From the NCBI GenBank assembly GCA_005787575.1, contig SYAN01000063.1:1-55053 (forward strand): a DNA stretch of 55,053 nt. The letters are read 5' to 3'. Under the pieces are notes generated by a model that was given only the letters and a program-made list of their open reading frames with translations, had not been told where the DNA came from and did no database searches. The DNA comes from Actinomycetota bacterium (lineage in GTDB: Bacteria; Actinomycetota; Actinomycetes; Nanopelagicales; Nanopelagicaceae). Shown here piece after piece: positions 9,258-16,579 of this stretch; within the stretch, counting starts at the first letter, position 1; each line of letters opens with the position of its first letter. The translations under genes and the position numbers were made by a program.

Positions 9258-10040
9258 CTATCCCTTGGCGGCGAGTGTTGCTGGATGCACTGGGATTAAG
9301 GGCAAGAGCTTCTTCTTTGCAGTGGACCTGAGCTTCATTCGCTTATCGCAATGAGCGCTAAGGATGCGATAACAGTCAACGCCAATGAGTTGTATTAGCT
9401 CTTTTGCATGTGTCAGGTAAACCGGATTCTCTGCACTATGCGCCTCAGTATTGCTGGTGCAGTACCAGTCAAAGTCGGCGCCACCTTCACCCCATGCCAT
9501 TCGCTCATACTCTCCTATGACGGTGACACTCACCTGCTCATCGCCGATAAGGCGCTCTTCAAAGGTACGAAGGATGGGCAGTTGCCAACATGCATCGGGC
9601 TTAGTCTCGTAGAACTCACTACCTTCACGCAGTGAGAGAAGATGGAGCGCGCAACCCATTCCACCTTCAAATCCTTTGCGATTGAGGAAGATGCAAGAGT
9701 CCTCGACTCTTCGAGTCTTGCGTTCTCCATCGAGACCGACCTCGCTAATGGAAAGTTTGCTGCGACCTTTTGCACTGGAGTGGAACTGCCAGATATCGGG
9801 TGTAAGACGAGCTGCTGCTTTCTTCACTCGCTTTTCGTCATCACTCGATGAGTAATAGGCGCCATCGCTGCAACATCCAGCATTGGGCTTGTCGGCTTCG
9901 ATTCCCTTGCATCCACTTCCATAGATGCAGTTCCATGAGGAGGTAAGCCAGGTGATGTCACATCGAATCAATTGCTTTGAATTGTTAGGGTCTTCGAATT
10001 CAAGCCATTCACGGGGGAATTTCGCAGAAATCTCAGGCAT
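9258..10040 (-). CDS. Conserved cysteine-rich actinobacterial protein of unknown function
   Basis: Function unknown. I choose the start MPEISAKFPREWLEF at 10040 rather than the ORF-track start at 10178, because the upstream part overlaps proC on the other strand and a -10-like TAGGCT lies 8 bp before this ATG. The 260-residue product resembles a family I recognise from many actinobacterial genomes, with CDITWLTSSWNCIYGSGCKG, AGCCSDGAYYSS, a DDEKRV stretch, CIFLNR, GCALHLL and KPDACWQLP. The cysteines (about ten, several in C-x(n)-G-C-x patterns) suggest metal binding, like zinc- or iron-chelating Cys-cluster proteins, but no cluster type can be assigned. No signal peptide or membrane segment is seen. 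It leads a tightly packed run with radA and mutY (2-bp gaps), hinting at a link to DNA repair. Confidence 0.85.
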   Translation of the reverse strand: MPEISAKFPREWLEFEDPNNSKQLIRCDITWLTSSWNCIYGSGCKGIEADKPNAGCCSDGAYYSSSDDEKRVKKAAARLTPDIWQFHSSAKGRSKLSISEVGLDGERKTRRVEDSCIFLNRKGFEGGMGCALHLLSLREGSEFYETKPDACWQLPILRTFEERLIGDEQVSVTVIGEYERMAWGEGGADFDWYCTSNTEAHSAENPVYLTHAKELIQLIGVDCYRILSAHCDKRMKLRSTAKKKLLPLIPVHPATLAAKG

Positions 10041-10048
10041 AGTCGTAG

Positions 10049-10065
10049 AGCCTAAAGGATAGGCT
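10049..10065. promoter_or_regulatory. Back-to-back divergent -10 boxes between the unknown Cys-rich gene and proC
   Basis: The palindrome AGCCTA-N5-TAGGCT places one TAGGCT on the plus strand (10060-10065), 6 bp before the proC ATG, and one on the minus strand (10054-10049), 8 bp before the ATG of the 9258-10040 gene. Both spacings fit leaderless transcription. The two -10 boxes are only 5 bp apart, so two polymerases could not open both at once. Confidence 0.6.
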
Positions 10066-10071
10066 CGACCC

Positions 10072-10890
10072 ATGAATACCAAGTTCACCCGCGATGAAGT
10101 GAGAAAAGTCGCGGTCGTTGGCGCTGGCGTGATGGGCGAGGCCATCATCTCTACCTTGATCAACTCAAAGTATCGCAAAGATGCGATTTCCTTTGTTGAG
10201 AAGCGAGATGATCGAGCTCAAGAGGTCGCAGCGAAGTATGGGATATCTCGAGCAAGTCTTGCTGAGGCTGCAACATCGGATCTGATTTTCCTTGTAACAA
10301 AGCCACAAGATTTAGAGTCCGCAGTCGAGCAACTCGCAAGCGGAATCAAATCTTCATCGCTACTGGTATCACTTGCTGCTGGCAAAAAGACCTCGGCAAT
10401 CGAGAAGCTGTTGCAGGGTGATAACCCAGTGATTCGGGTGATGCCAAATACTCCGCTTCTACTTGGTGCAGGGATATCAGCAATCTCACCAGGAAAGTAC
10501 GCAAGGCAGGAGCATCTCCTGGTTGTAACTGAGCTTTTTCAATCCGCCGGCTCGACGATACTTATTGATGAGGCGCTACAGGATGCAGTGACGGCTACAA
10601 GTGGGTCTGGCCCTGCCTACTTCTTTCTCTTCATTGAGTTGATGATTGATGGTGGTAAGCAACTTGGACTTAGTGAAGCAGATGCCACATCGCTGGCTAT
10701 CTCCACTATCAAAGGCGCAGCGGCGATGCTCGAAAAGTCAGGAAAGTCCCCAGCAACTCTTCGCGAGAATGTGACGAGCCCAAAAGGTACGACTGCAGCT
10801 GCGCTCTCTGTCTTTGACGAATCTGATCTACGAGCAATCGTCGCAAGGGCCATGAAGGCGGCTCATGATAGGTCGGTCGAGCTGGGATGA
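10072..10890 (+). CDS. proC: Pyrroline-5-carboxylate reductase
   Basis: Reduces 1-pyrroline-5-carboxylate to proline with NAD(P)H. The 272-residue protein has the N-terminal Rossmann motif VAVVGAGVMGEA (about residues 15-26), IRVMPNTPLLLGAGISA in the middle, and the C-terminal dimerisation helices with VTATSGSGPAYFF and LRENVTSPKGTTAAAL, all family signatures. Length is normal. ATG 10072 has no Shine-Dalgarno; a TAGGCT -10 box 6 bp upstream suggests a leaderless transcript. The stop overlaps the next gene by ATGA. Placement shortly before a bS22 gene matches the proC region of mycobacteria. Confidence 0.96.
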   Translation: MNTKFTRDEVRKVAVVGAGVMGEAIISTLINSKYRKDAISFVEKRDDRAQEVAAKYGISRASLAEAATSDLIFLVTKPQDLESAVEQLASGIKSSSLLVSLAAGKKTSAIEKLLQGDNPVIRVMPNTPLLLGAGISAISPGKYARQEHLLVVTELFQSAGSTILIDEALQDAVTATSGSGPAYFFLFIELMIDGGKQLGLSEADATSLAISTIKGAAAMLEKSGKSPATLRENVTSPKGTTAAALSVFDESDLRAIVARAMKAAHDRSVELG

Positions 10891-12026
10891 GGGAGAGACT
10901 CCTTCTTTCTAGGATCTCAATCCTCCTGCTCTCATCACTTCTCTTTGGATCTTCCATTGGTGATGCAACTGCTGCCTTAACGATAAAGAAATTGGAGCCA
11001 CTAGCTGAGATTGGTGCTGGCTATCAATCTCTTGCGCTCACCTCGACTCATTTCGCACTGGTAGGTGAGGGTATTGAAATCCGTGATCGTTTGAGTGGAG
11101 TCAGTGTTGTAGTCCAAGAGAGTTCAACCAACACCTTCTTCACCGATGTGACCACTTCATCCGAGTCATTCATCGCGGTGGGGATCTCTGAAAGTTCAGT
11201 AGTCACTGCACGAGATCAAGTCGAAGGAGCAATCAATCCAGATTCGGTGACTGTCACGAGTGAGGATAAAAGCCGGGTTGGTCTCACTCGGCTAGTCATT
11301 GTTGAGTTCACATCTTCGGGAGATATCACTAGAAGCAGCTTCTTCGATAATGAAAAGCCGCTCCTGCCCCGTTCCATCCATCTCTTCGGTGATCAGATCG
11401 TCATTGTCGGAGAGATGGCAACTGACCGTGGCATTCAAGGATTCATGGCGTCGCGAAACATCAATGGTGGTGACTTTCGACTAAGTAAGTTCGGTGAGGC
11501 AAGCACATCCATATTCTCGGCAGCAAACTCTCGAACCCTTTATGGATCTAGTGAGGAGAGCTTGGCGGGCAGTAAGCGACAAGGTGTACGTGATGGAGTA
11601 ATCATCTACACCGATAAGACTGGAAAATCTTTGAAGGTAGTCCGGAGCTACGCAACTGGTGCAAAACGAGAATGGAGTGATGTGAGCCCTGATCATCTTG
11701 CTGTTGGGACTCTCACTAAGGGCAACTTGAGTGAAGTTGCGATCACCGATTTCGATAGTCAAGGAAAGCCAGAATGGAGCACACGCATTCCTGGCCAGAT
11801 GGCTCTTGTTGAAGGTCGAGTTGTTGGTGTTATCACGAAAGCTCGAATCAAGGCATTGCCTGGATTTGTCGCGAAGTCAAACCATGCGCTATTCCTTAGA
11901 TTCGACAAGAAAGGCACCATCAAGAGCGCTTCTTCTATCTCAGCGACTTCAATCATCGATATCTTCCAAGACCACGCCTTAGTAAAAGTGAAGACGGGCG
12001 CTACTGAGTTGATATCTTTCTCGTAG
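10887..12026 (+). CDS. Secreted protein of unknown function
   Basis: Function unknown. The 379-residue product starts with a signal peptide: basic MRERLLLSR, a hydrophobic core ILLLSSLLFGSS, and a probable signal peptidase I site near GDATAA (about residue 30). The rest is a soluble, beta-rich sequence with repeating hydrophobic strands such as HFALVGEGIEI, SFIAVGISES, QIVIVGEMAT and HLAVGTLTKG, spaced about 40-60 residues apart. That pattern would fit a beta-propeller of extracellular type, but I do not recognise a named family and no catalytic motif is visible. It overlaps the proC stop by 4 bp (ATGA), so it is translated from the proC message. Confidence 0.8.
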   Translation: MRERLLLSRISILLLSSLLFGSSIGDATAALTIKKLEPLAEIGAGYQSLALTSTHFALVGEGIEIRDRLSGVSVVVQESSTNTFFTDVTTSSESFIAVGISESSVVTARDQVEGAINPDSVTVTSEDKSRVGLTRLVIVEFTSSGDITRSSFFDNEKPLLPRSIHLFGDQIVIVGEMATDRGIQGFMASRNINGGDFRLSKFGEASTSIFSAANSRTLYGSSEESLAGSKRQGVRDGVIIYTDKTGKSLKVVRSYATGAKREWSDVSPDHLAVGTLTKGNLSEVAITDFDSQGKPEWSTRIPGQMALVEGRVVGVITKARIKALPGFVAKSNHALFLRFDKKGTIKSASSISATSIIDIFQDHALVKVKTGATELISFS

Positions 12027-12031
12027 TGTCA

Positions 12032-12045
12032 CGCTTAGAAAAGCG
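12032..12045 (+). terminator. Small hairpin after the proC operon
   Basis: CGCTT (12032-12036) and AAGCG (12041-12045) form a 5-bp stem with an AGAA loop shortly after the stop of the secreted-protein gene. There is no T-tract; it may be a weak terminator or a processing stem ahead of the bS22 gene. Confidence 0.25.
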
Positions 12046-12094
12046 AGTCATCTTTGAAATCTAGAAGCGATTTTCGATCCGAAGGGATGTGATC

Positions 12095-12193
12095 ATGGGT
12101 TCAGTAGTCAAGAAGCGCCGCAAGCGCATGGCAAAGAAGAAACATAAGAAGTTGCTCAAGAAGACCCGTATCCAACGCCGCAACAAGAAGTAA
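12095..12193 (+). CDS. Small ribosomal subunit protein bS22 (AURKAIP1/COX24-domain protein)
   Basis: A 32-residue, extremely basic protein (MGSVVKKRRKRMAKKKHKKL...) too short for the ORF track. It matches almost residue by residue the actinobacterial bS22 I know from mycobacterial ribosomes, with the KKRRKRMxKKKHxKLLxxTRxQRR pattern. In mycobacteria bS22 is bound to 16S rRNA near the decoding region and the gene lies just after proC (Rv0500B after Rv0500); the same neighbourhood is seen here. ATG 12095 is preceded by AAGGGATG at a normal distance. A strong hairpin lies directly after the stop. Confidence 0.93.
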   Translation: MGSVVKKRRKRMAKKKHKKLLKKTRIQRRNKK

Positions 12194-12202
12194 TCGGTAG
12201 CT

Positions 12203-14617
12203 CTAGCGGGAAGGTTGAGCGAAAAGCGTCAACTTTCCCGCAATACCGATCGCTACAAATCTTTCTCGTCCAAGCTTTAGCCAAACCGCAGTTTGTTTCG
12301 GTGAGACTTCTTTATCAACAATCAAAGATACGGCCTGACTTTGCTTGCTCATAGCGCAGACTCTTCCTTCACATCCAAAGAGTGCACCAGTGAAGTCTTC
12401 AGCAAGCGGACCGCTGAGTGAACCGTGATCCTCGGCAAATCCTGCAACAGGAGCATCGACATCACTGATCAGGCGTGACTTGATTCGATCAGGTTTAGGT
12501 CGGGTCATCGGCGTTGATGAGAGCCAGGATCCAAAGACTTGTTTCGAAGTACTACTCATCGAGATGTCATATCCAGGCACTGCCACCAACTCACCAGTTG
12601 TCTCAAGATTCTTGTAGCTCCAGTCCTCGGGATAGATGCTCGACCTCGTAGCCATCCTTACTTCACCTTGTGTGGCATCACGATTTTGATCAACTACCAA
12701 AATCGAGTCATATAAGAGATATACCGTCTCACCGAGGGTCAATGCTCGTAATCTGAAGCCAACATCACCAATAGTGCGACCACCAGTCTTCTTGTCACCA
12801 TCGACAATCTCATAGAACCAGCGATTCTGACTCCTCACTGCACCAAGGAGTATCCCTTGGCTCTCATCTCGATAGAAGACTTGAAGTCCATTTGAAGTCA
12901 CGGCGCAGGCATTAGAAACGCTCACATCGCTGGCGGTCCGCACTCGAACCTTCTCTTCATAGTTCTGCACTTCAGTTCCGTCGCCATCGACCACTTCAAA
13001 GCGCCAGCGCTTGCCATCGTATTCACCGTATCGAAGATCCTTATTAGTAAGGTCGGTGAAGAAGAGATGAAGGCGTTGTCGAGCATTACTGCCACTAACA
13101 CAGAGCGATAAATAACCAGAGACATCATTCGAAGTCTTGCCACCTAAAGATGAATTCCCATCGATAGTCTTGATGGACCAACGAGTTCCATCTCTAGTTG
13201 CTAGCTTGATATCGCCTTTAGTTGAGTCGGTGTAGGCAATGACTGTCTTTCCCTGAAAAGTGGCGCTTGCGAGGAATTTTGCATCAGCGCTTTGGTCAAT
13301 GACCTTCCCTTTCCATCCTGCCTCCGGAGTTACGGAGTTGCTCCGAGCAGTCGGCGAGTTGCCATTGGTATTTGATGCAATGACATCAAAAGAGTATTCA
13401 CGTCCGTTTCGAAGCCCGTTGATGATCGCTGGACTCTCAGTGACCGTCACCTTCTTGCCATCTTGGATATTTGTGATGGTGTAAGAACTTACTTGCGAAC
13501 TTCTGGCATTAGAAGGTGGATCGAATTTAACTATCGCACGTTCATCACCGATCAGCGCTTCGACATTTCTCGGCTCATTAGGAATCCCGAAAGCGATACC
13601 AGCAGGAGGTTTGACCTTCATATCTTCGATCATCGCCTCCGCTAGCGTTCCAGGGGCGTTTAACACTTCACCTGCCTCCAGATTTGGTGTCATCGTTGCA
13701 TCGGAAAGACTCTTTGAAAATGTCGCCTCATCAAGATGACTTATTGATGAGCCATCTTCGTAGTTCTTTGGCGTATAGAGAATTGGTTTGACGCCAGCGT
13801 TGGCGGCGATTCCTTTCTTTCCGGACCAATAGAGACGATTGACCATTGCTGTGCCGATCTCTATAGATGGAGCTGGCAAGTCGACGAGCCTTCGCTCATC
13901 TGGAAGTTGTGCGTAGGCATCAAAGGGAGTTGGACGCGGCAGCAGACCAAGGCCGTTGTAGGCGACATATTCAGTGTTTGAGAGAAATCCAAGCCCATGC
14001 CCCATCTCGTGCAACACAACTGAGGCTAAGTCGTATTGACTCGCACCTGGTTTTCCATCGATGCCGTAATACCAGAATGGAAACGCGCTGATTCGAATGA
14101 TGACTTCAGGGTTTGCTGGGTCAAGATCCTTTCCCACGATGGCGTTTGCAAGCGCTGACGCGTACCAGAGCTCTTTATCTGGTGCTCCAGCAAAATTATT
14201 GAAATATCTCCCCGGTCGAGCAGTACCGAGTACGCCAAATGGAGCAGTTCTATCCCACGAAGCAAGTACTTTTATCGGAACTTTCGAGTCGAAGTATCCC
14301 TCCCACGAACGCACACCAAGGTCAATCGCATCCTTTGCCCGATCAGGAACATTGCTATAGGTGATTTCAAAGGTGCTTCGGCGCGCACGTGGCAAACCAA
14401 GATCACCTGGTCGCGTTGTTGCTACGACCGTCTCGCCTTCAGTTGCGTAGAAAGTGCGCCCCGAATCTTTTCCAGCATAGAGCGTGCCCCACACAGTTGC
14501 GGGTGCAGAGTTGAACGAAAGTCCTTGTGAAGTTGTGGGAGCCAGAAGTGCAATCGTTAGCGCTGAGACCTGAATCCAAAGCGTAATCAAGATCCGTTTG
14601 GCGGTTTTCCCACGCAT
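12203..14617 (-). CDS. Secreted zinc metalloprotease-like protein with FN3 domain and propeller-like repeats
   Basis: Start taken at MRGKTAKRILITL (14617), not the ORF-track start (14689): a TACTCT -10 box lies 6 bp upstream and the signal peptide begins here. The 804-residue product has an N-terminal signal peptide (about residues 1-32). A zincin domain follows with VVLHEMGHGLGFLS (H203, E204, H207, G210 in this numbering); the third-ligand position of the classic HExxHxxGxxH motif is Ser, so the third zinc ligand must be elsewhere. Downstream are SISHLD and ATMTP segments often seen after HExxHGLGF motifs, a fibronectin type III domain (about 345-432), then repeats about 60 residues long marked by W-x4-(I/V)DG (WSIKTIDGN, WRFEVVDGD, WFYEIVDGD). 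Probably extracellular; substrate unknown. Confidence 0.8.
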   Translation of the reverse strand: MRGKTAKRILITLWIQVSALTIALLAPTTSQGLSFNSAPATVWGTLYAGKDSGRTFYATEGETVVATTRPGDLGLPRARRSTFEITYSNVPDRAKDAIDLGVRSWEGYFDSKVPIKVLASWDRTAPFGVLGTARPGRYFNNFAGAPDKELWYASALANAIVGKDLDPANPEVIIRISAFPFWYYGIDGKPGASQYDLASVVLHEMGHGLGFLSNTEYVAYNGLGLLPRPTPFDAYAQLPDERRLVDLPAPSIEIGTAMVNRLYWSGKKGIAANAGVKPILYTPKNYEDGSSISHLDEATFSKSLSDATMTPNLEAGEVLNAPGTLAEAMIEDMKVKPPAGIAFGIPNEPRNVEALIGDERAIVKFDPPSNARSSQVSSYTITNIQDGKKVTVTESPAIINGLRNGREYSFDVIASNTNGNSPTARSNSVTPEAGWKGKVIDQSADAKFLASATFQGKTVIAYTDSTKGDIKLATRDGTRWSIKTIDGNSSLGGKTSNDVSGYLSLCVSGSNARQRLHLFFTDLTNKDLRYGEYDGKRWRFEVVDGDGTEVQNYEEKVRVRTASDVSVSNACAVTSNGLQVFYRDESQGILLGAVRSQNRWFYEIVDGDKKTGGRTIGDVGFRLRALTLGETVYLLYDSILVVDQNRDATQGEVRMATRSSIYPEDWSYKNLETTGELVAVPGYDISMSSTSKQVFGSWLSSTPMTRPKPDRIKSRLISDVDAPVAGFAEDHGSLSGPLAEDFTGALFGCEGRVCAMSKQSQAVSLIVDKEVSPKQTAVWLKLGRERFVAIGIAGKLTLFAQPSR
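12206..12241. terminator. Strong bidirectional hairpin between bS22 and the convergent metalloprotease gene
   Basis: GCGGGAAGGTTGA (12206-12218) pairs with TCAACTTTCCCGC (12229-12241), 13 pairs including one G-U, with two more C-G pairs inside and an AAAAG loop. It starts 12 bp after the bS22 stop and occupies the last codons of the convergent gene. No T-tract follows on either strand. Confidence 0.55.
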
Positions 14618-14623
14618 AGGGAA

Positions 14624-14629
14624 AGAGTA
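14624..14629 (-). promoter_or_regulatory. Candidate -10 element for the metalloprotease-like gene
   Basis: On the minus strand TACTCT lies 6 bp before ATG 14617. No Shine-Dalgarno precedes that ATG at a normal distance, so a leaderless transcript is likely. This supports the internal start over the longer ORF. Confidence 0.4.
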
Positions 14630-14680
14630 GCCTTCACGTAGGCCTGGAAAATTGGGAAACCCCTTAGAAAGAAGATTGTT

Positions 14681-14917
14681 GTGAAGCAAGTCATCATCTA
14701 TTCAAGGCATGGATGCCACCTCTGTGAGTCTGCTCGTGCTGAGTTGGAGGCCATGCGCAGTGAGATTAACTTCGATTTAGAGGAAGCCTTCATCGATGGA
14801 GACTCGAAACTCGAATCGGATTATGGCTTGATGGTTCCTGTAATTCTTATCGACGGGAAGATGCATGGCTACGGTCGAATCGAGCGAGCGAGATTCAAAG
14901 CTGCGATACTCGCCTGA
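14681..14917 (+). CDS. Glutaredoxin-like (DUF836-type) small thiol protein
   Basis: A 78-residue thioredoxin-fold protein with a CxxC active site in SRHGCHLCESA (residues 12 and 15) and the cis-Pro segment LMVPVILIDGK. This short type is annotated as glutaredoxin family/DUF836 in actinobacteria and may act as a cytoplasmic thiol reductant; no substrate can be inferred. It starts with GTG 14681 after a purine-rich GAAAGAAG. It is divergent from the metalloprotease gene and convergent with the XPB helicase gene (2-bp gap). Confidence 0.85.
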   Translation: MKQVIIYSRHGCHLCESARAELEAMRSEINFDLEEAFIDGDSKLESDYGLMVPVILIDGKMHGYGRIERARFKAAILA

Positions 14918-14919
14918 CT

Positions 14920-16569
14920 TCAGATTTTCCCAGTGAAGACGTCATCGGCATCGATGATTCGGTAGGCATAACCTTGCTCTGCAAGGAATCGCTGTCGGTT
15001 CTGGGCATAGTCTTGATCAAGCGTGTCCCTTGCTACCAAGGAATAGAAGCGCGCGCCACGACCATCTGATTTGGGTCGAAGCACTCGGCCAAGACGTTGG
15101 GCCTCTTCTTGTCTCGAACCAAAAGTGCCGGAAATCTGAATTGCAATCGAAGCTTCAGGCAGGTCAATCGAGAAATTCGCAACTTTAGAGACCACCAAGA
15201 GTTTGATCGCACCGCTTCGGAACTCGCCATAGAGCCGTTCTCGTTCCTTGATCGGTGTGTCACCTTTGATGACTGGGGCACCCAAATCAGCGGCGATTTC
15301 ATCGATTTGGTCGATGTATTGACCGATCACCAGCACACGATCATTCTTATGATGCACAGCAAGTGCCTTTGCAACATTCTTCTTCGTCATCGTGGTGGAA
15401 CAGACTCGATATCGCTCATCTTGTTCTGCGGTCGCATAACTGAGCCGCTCATGATCAGTTAGCGTCACTCGAACCTCGACACAATCAGCGGGGGCGATAT
15501 AGCCCTGCGACTCAATCTCTTTCCACGGAACATCAAATCGCTTTGGCCCAATAAGTGAGAAGACCTCACCCTCCATCCCATCTTCACGGACTAGAGTCGC
15601 AGTGAGCCCAAGTCGTCTGCGCGATTGAATATCTGCGGTGAATCGAAAGATAGGTGCAGGCAGAAGATGAACTTCGTCGTAGATGATCAAGCCCCAGTCA
15701 TGGGCGTCGAAGAGATCAAGGTGAGCGTAGAGACCCTTCTTTCTCGTTGTCATGACTTGGTAAGTAGCAATAGTCACCGGGCGAATTTCCTTCTTTGCTC
15801 CAGAGTATTCGCCGATCTCCTCTTCGGTGAGCGTGGTTCGTGCAATCAATTCATCTCGCCACTGACGAGCGGCCACCGTATTTGTGACCAGAATAAGAGT
15901 CGTTGCCTTTGCATGCGCCATCGCCGCAGCGCCGACGATTGTCTTGCCCGCTCCGCAAGGCAGGACCACTACGCCGGAGCCGCCATGCCAGAAACCTTCA
16001 GCAGCTAGTCGTTGGTAGTCGCGAAGTGACCAGCCTTCTTGGCGGAGTTCGATCTCATGACTTTGACCGTCGACATAACCTGCAAAATCCTCTGCGGGCC
16101 AACCAAGTTTGAGCAGAGCCTGCTTGAGGTGTCCGCGTTGTGAAGGATGAACCGCGAAAGTTTCATTATCGATTCGCATTCCCAGCATCGGTGCGACTTT
16201 CTTTGCTCGTGCAACCTCGGTTAGAACCGCGCTATCTGTCGTGATCAAAACCAGCCCATGAACCGGATCCGATTCGAGGCGGAGACGTCCATATCGCCCC
16301 ATCGTCTCTGCGATATCGATAAGTAGTGAGTGAGGAACTGAGTAGCGTGAATATTTGAGCAAGGTGTCGATGACGCCCTCTGCATCATGTCCAGCAGCCC
16401 TGGCATTCCAGAGACCTAACGCGGTAAGTCGATAGGTATGGATATGTTCTGGGGATTTCTCTAGTTCTGCGAATGGTGCGATTGCTTTACGGCATTCGTC
16501 AGAGGAGGCATGATCGATATCGAGCAAGAGCGTCTTGTCGCTCTGAACTATGAGCGGGCCGTTGGACAT
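14920..16569 (-). CDS. Bacterial XPB-type DNA repair helicase
   Basis: Superfamily 2 3'-5' DNA helicase homologous to eukaryotic XPB/ERCC3 and mycobacterial XPB (Rv0861c type). The 549-residue protein has an N-terminal XPB-like region, Walker A LPCGAGKTIV (about residue 205), DEVH box in IIYDEVHLLPA, motif III LTATLVRED which includes the XPB RED triplet, and C-terminal motif VI QEEAQRLGRVLRP. It is probably involved in DNA repair or transcription-linked remodelling; its exact bacterial role is not settled. It is the third gene of a minus-strand run after the XPB-associated gene and an M20 peptidase (10-bp gap), unlike mycobacteria where the two XPB genes are adjacent. Confidence 0.93.
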   Translation of the reverse strand: MSNGPLIVQSDKTLLLDIDHASSDECRKAIAPFAELEKSPEHIHTYRLTALGLWNARAAGHDAEGVIDTLLKYSRYSVPHSLLIDIAETMGRYGRLRLESDPVHGLVLITTDSAVLTEVARAKKVAPMLGMRIDNETFAVHPSQRGHLKQALLKLGWPAEDFAGYVDGQSHEIELRQEGWSLRDYQRLAAEGFWHGGSGVVVLPCGAGKTIVGAAAMAHAKATTLILVTNTVAARQWRDELIARTTLTEEEIGEYSGAKKEIRPVTIATYQVMTTRKKGLYAHLDLFDAHDWGLIIYDEVHLLPAPIFRFTADIQSRRRLGLTATLVREDGMEGEVFSLIGPKRFDVPWKEIESQGYIAPADCVEVRVTLTDHERLSYATAEQDERYRVCSTTMTKKNVAKALAVHHKNDRVLVIGQYIDQIDEIAADLGAPVIKGDTPIKERERLYGEFRSGAIKLLVVSKVANFSIDLPEASIAIQISGTFGSRQEEAQRLGRVLRPKSDGRGARFYSLVARDTLDQDYAQNRQRFLAEQGYAYRIIDADDVFTGKI

Positions 16570-16579
16570 TCTCGCGAGT

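Noticed and set aside
9408-9851. Plus-strand ORFs of 69-75 residues inside the Cys-rich gene
   Set aside because: Antisense shadows of the conserved minus-strand gene with no independent start signals.
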